Below are positions 32,725-34,429 of a stretch of 34,429 nucleotides of DNA, piece by piece. The stretch is from the NCBI GenBank assembly GCA_002746215.1, contig NVWI01000001.1, forward strand, positions 444,418 through 478,846, read 5' to 3'. The notes under the pieces are model-generated. The model ran no database searches. It saw nothing but the letters and a program-made list of their open reading frames with translations, and was not told the DNA's origin. Position 1 is the first letter of the stretch. The number at the start of each line of letters is the position of its first letter. The DNA comes from SAR86 cluster bacterium. GTDB lineage: Bacteria > Pseudomonadota > Gammaproteobacteria > Pseudomonadales > Pseudohongiellaceae. The position numbers and the translations under genes are program-made.

Positions 32725-34429
32725 GTGATAGAAAAAATTCGAAATGTTGCCATTATCGCTCACGTCGATCATGGTAAGACTACGCTTGTAGATAAGTTGC
32801 TCTCTCAATCTGGAACCTTGGAAACGAGAGGCAAAGAGATAGAGCGAGTAATGGACTCCAATGATCAGGAAAGAGAGCGCGGTATTACTATTCTTGCCAA
32901 AAACACGGCAGTGACGTGGCAGGATTACCGTATCAATATTGTAGATACACCAGGTCATGCAGATTTTGGTGGTGAAGTAGAACGTGTTTTATCCATGGTA
33001 GATAGCGTACTTCTTCTGGTCGATGCGGTTGATGGGCCGATGCCACAGACCCGTTTTGTCACCCAGAAAGCGTTTGACCGAGGGTTGAATCCCATTGTTG
33101 TAATAAATAAGGTGGATCGTGAAGGCGCGCGTCCGGACTGGGTGTTAAATGAAGTGTTTGACCTCTTTGATCGTCTCGGTGCAACTGATGAACAACTTGA
33201 TTTCCCAGTAATTTATGCTTCAGCTCTTAACGGGGTTGCGGGTGCTGAAGCAGATCAGCTTGCTGAGGATATGACGCCACTATTCCAATTAATTATTGAT
33301 AAAGTGCCGGCACCTGATGTTGATTTGAATGGGCCTTTTCAAATGCAAATATCGGCTTTAGATTATTCATCCTATGTCGGGGTTATTGGTGTTGGACGGA
33401 TCGCTCGCGGTTCTGTTAAGACAAATATGCCAGTAGTTCTGGTGGACGGTGAAGGTAATACCCGAAAGGCTAAAGTTGGGCAGGTCAAGACGTATATGGG
33501 GCTCGAACGAATTGATGCTGATTCCGCTGGCGCTGGAGATATTGTTTGTATTACCGGTATCGATAAGCTGAATATTTCTGACACGCTTTGTGATCCCGAT
33601 AATATTGAGGCACTACCACCACTGTTAGTTGATGAACCGACTGTCACCATGACTTTTCAGGTAAATGATTCTCCTTTTGCTGGGCTGGAAGGGAAATATG
33701 TGACCAGTCGGAATATTAAAGAACGGCTGGATCAGGAGATCATTCATAATGTTGCTCTTCGCGTTGAGCAAGGAGAGACTGCCGATAAATTTATTGTTTC
33801 AGGTCGCGGAGAATTGCACCTGTCTGTACTTATAGAAAGTATGCGTCGAGAGGGATTTGAGCTGGCTGTATCAAGACCACAAGTAATTATCAAAGAAATT
33901 GACGGCGTTAAACAAGAGCCTTATGAAATGTTGGTGCTTGATGTTGATGAAGAGCATCAAGGTAGTGCGATTGAAGAGCTCGGCAAACGTAAAGCTGAAA
34001 TGCAAGATATGGTATCCGATAATAAGGGTCGCATGCGCATAAGTTTTATTATTCCTACTCGTGGGCTGATTGGCTTCAGAAGCATGTTTCTGGGGCTGAC
34101 ATCTGGAACGGGTATTATGACGCATATCTTTGACCATTATGGACCGGTAAAAGAAGGTGAAATTGCCAAGCGTAATCGTGGTGTACTGGTTTCCATGGTT
34201 AAGGGAAAAACCCTGGCATTTGCACTTTTCACTCTACAAGATAGGGGCAGGTTATTTCTGGGTCCAGCCGTGGAAGTTTATGAAGGTATGATTGTAGGTT
34301 TGCACAGTCGAGAAAATGATTTAGCCGTTAACCCAACAAAAGCAAAGCAGCTGACGAATATTCGTGCAGCGGGAACTGATGAAAATCTGATTTTATCATC
34401 TCCGATTCACCATAGTTTAGAACAAGCTA
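32725..34429 (+). CDS. typA: Translational GTPase TypA/BipA, cut by window edge
   Basis: About 568 codons are present before the window ends; the family is about 605 aa, so only the C-terminal tip is missing. This ribosome-binding GTPase acts in stress and cold adaptation and in 50S assembly. G1 is [10 protein letters not shown] at 12-21, the switch II segment is [16 protein letters not shown], and NKVD is the G4 motif. EF-G-like domains III and V ([32 protein letters not shown]) and the BipA-specific C-terminal part ending near HHSLEQA follow. The start is GTG at 32725 with AGGA 7 bp upstream. Because the start is not ATG and the end is open, it is easy to miss; the minus-strand ORFs across it are shadows. 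Confidence 0.95.
   Translation, partial: MIEKIRNVAIIAHVDHGKTTLVDKLLSQSGTLETRGKEIERVMDSNDQERERGITILAKNTAVTWQDYRINIVDTPGHADFGGEVERVLSMVDSVLLLVDAVDGPMPQTRFVTQKAFDRGLNPIVVINKVDREGARPDWVLNEVFDLFDRLGATDEQLDFPVIYASALNGVAGAEADQLAEDMTPLFQLIIDKVPAPDVDLNGPFQMQISALDYSSYVGVIGVGRIARGSVKTNMPVVLVDGEGNTRKAKVGQVKTYMGLERIDADSAGAGDIVCITGIDKLNISDTLCDPDNIEALPPLLVDEPTVTMTFQVNDSPFAGLEGKYVTSRNIKERLDQEIIHNVALRVEQGETADKFIVSGRGELHLSVLIESMRREGFELAVSRPQVIIKEIDGVKQEPYEMLVLDVDEEHQGSAIEELGKRKAEMQDMVSDNKGRMRISFIIPTRGLIGFRSMFLGLTSGTGIMTHIFDHYGPVKEGEIAKRNRGVLVSMVKGKTLAFALFTLQDRGRLFLGPAVEVYEGMIVGLHSRENDLAVNPTKAKQLTNIRAAGTDENLILSSPIHHSLEQA

Noticed and set aside
32680-34137. Minus-strand ORFs under the right end
   Set aside because: They are shadows of typA, which reads on the plus strand from a GTG start with all GTPase motifs.

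Overview
This is a chromosomal segment of a Gram-negative, AT-leaning gammaproteobacterium (low-40s % G+C, judged by eye). The order of the housekeeping genes is close to what I recall for the Pseudomonas/Cellvibrio side of the class: typA - thiI - ntrBC - trmL - secB - rhodanese - gpmI - envC-like - ctpA - hisF/H/B - mutY - yggX on the right, and hemB, dsbB, gshA, hslR, yrfG and cysQ on the left. No phage, transposase, integrase or CRISPR genes are visible. Species cannot be named from the sequence.

Left part (1-8058). The start of hemB runs off the left edge. Next come two genes that look like metal or metalloid handling: a 711-aa fusion of a TVP38/TMEM64 membrane domain with a mercuric-reductase-like flavoprotein, and an ArsM-like methyltransferase that keeps the arsenite-binding cysteines. 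A 160-bp element with 16-bp inverted ends separates them. A leftward run yrfG-hslR-gshA-dsbB handles nucleotide and ribosome stress, glutathione synthesis and periplasmic disulfides. cysQ diverges from it.

Accessory part (8120-18289). The most unusual content is a cluster at 8120-14978. It has a GTP cyclohydrolase II, a stand-alone RibD-C-type reductase, a BchC-like zinc-less MDR dehydrogenase, a PTPS/QueD-fold protein without the usual catalytic residues, a GT4 glycosyltransferase and a SAM methyltransferase. These are tightly packed rightward. Two membrane genes meet them head-on: an LPG-synthase/UPF0104-type integral membrane protein and a CDP-alcohol phosphatidyltransferase. Together they suggest a GTP-derived pyrimidine or pteridine that is reduced, glycosylated, methylated and possibly attached to a lipid. 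No pathway that I know matches. A yjbE-yjbH-yjbF-like exopolysaccharide operon follows, with a strong terminator after the small yjbE-like gene.

Right part (18478-34429). tRNA-Phe, yggX and mutY read leftward. hisB, hisH and hisF read rightward. ctpA, an envC-like gene and gpmI form a leftward operon. A YibN-like rhodanese and secB read rightward. trmL, ntrC and ntrB read leftward. thiI and a truncated typA/bipA close the window. Three genes usually found inside these blocks are missing at their expected places: hisA between hisH and hisF, grxC beside secB, and glnA beside ntrBC. Several intergenic gaps carry hairpin-rich sequence that looks like small dispersed repeats.
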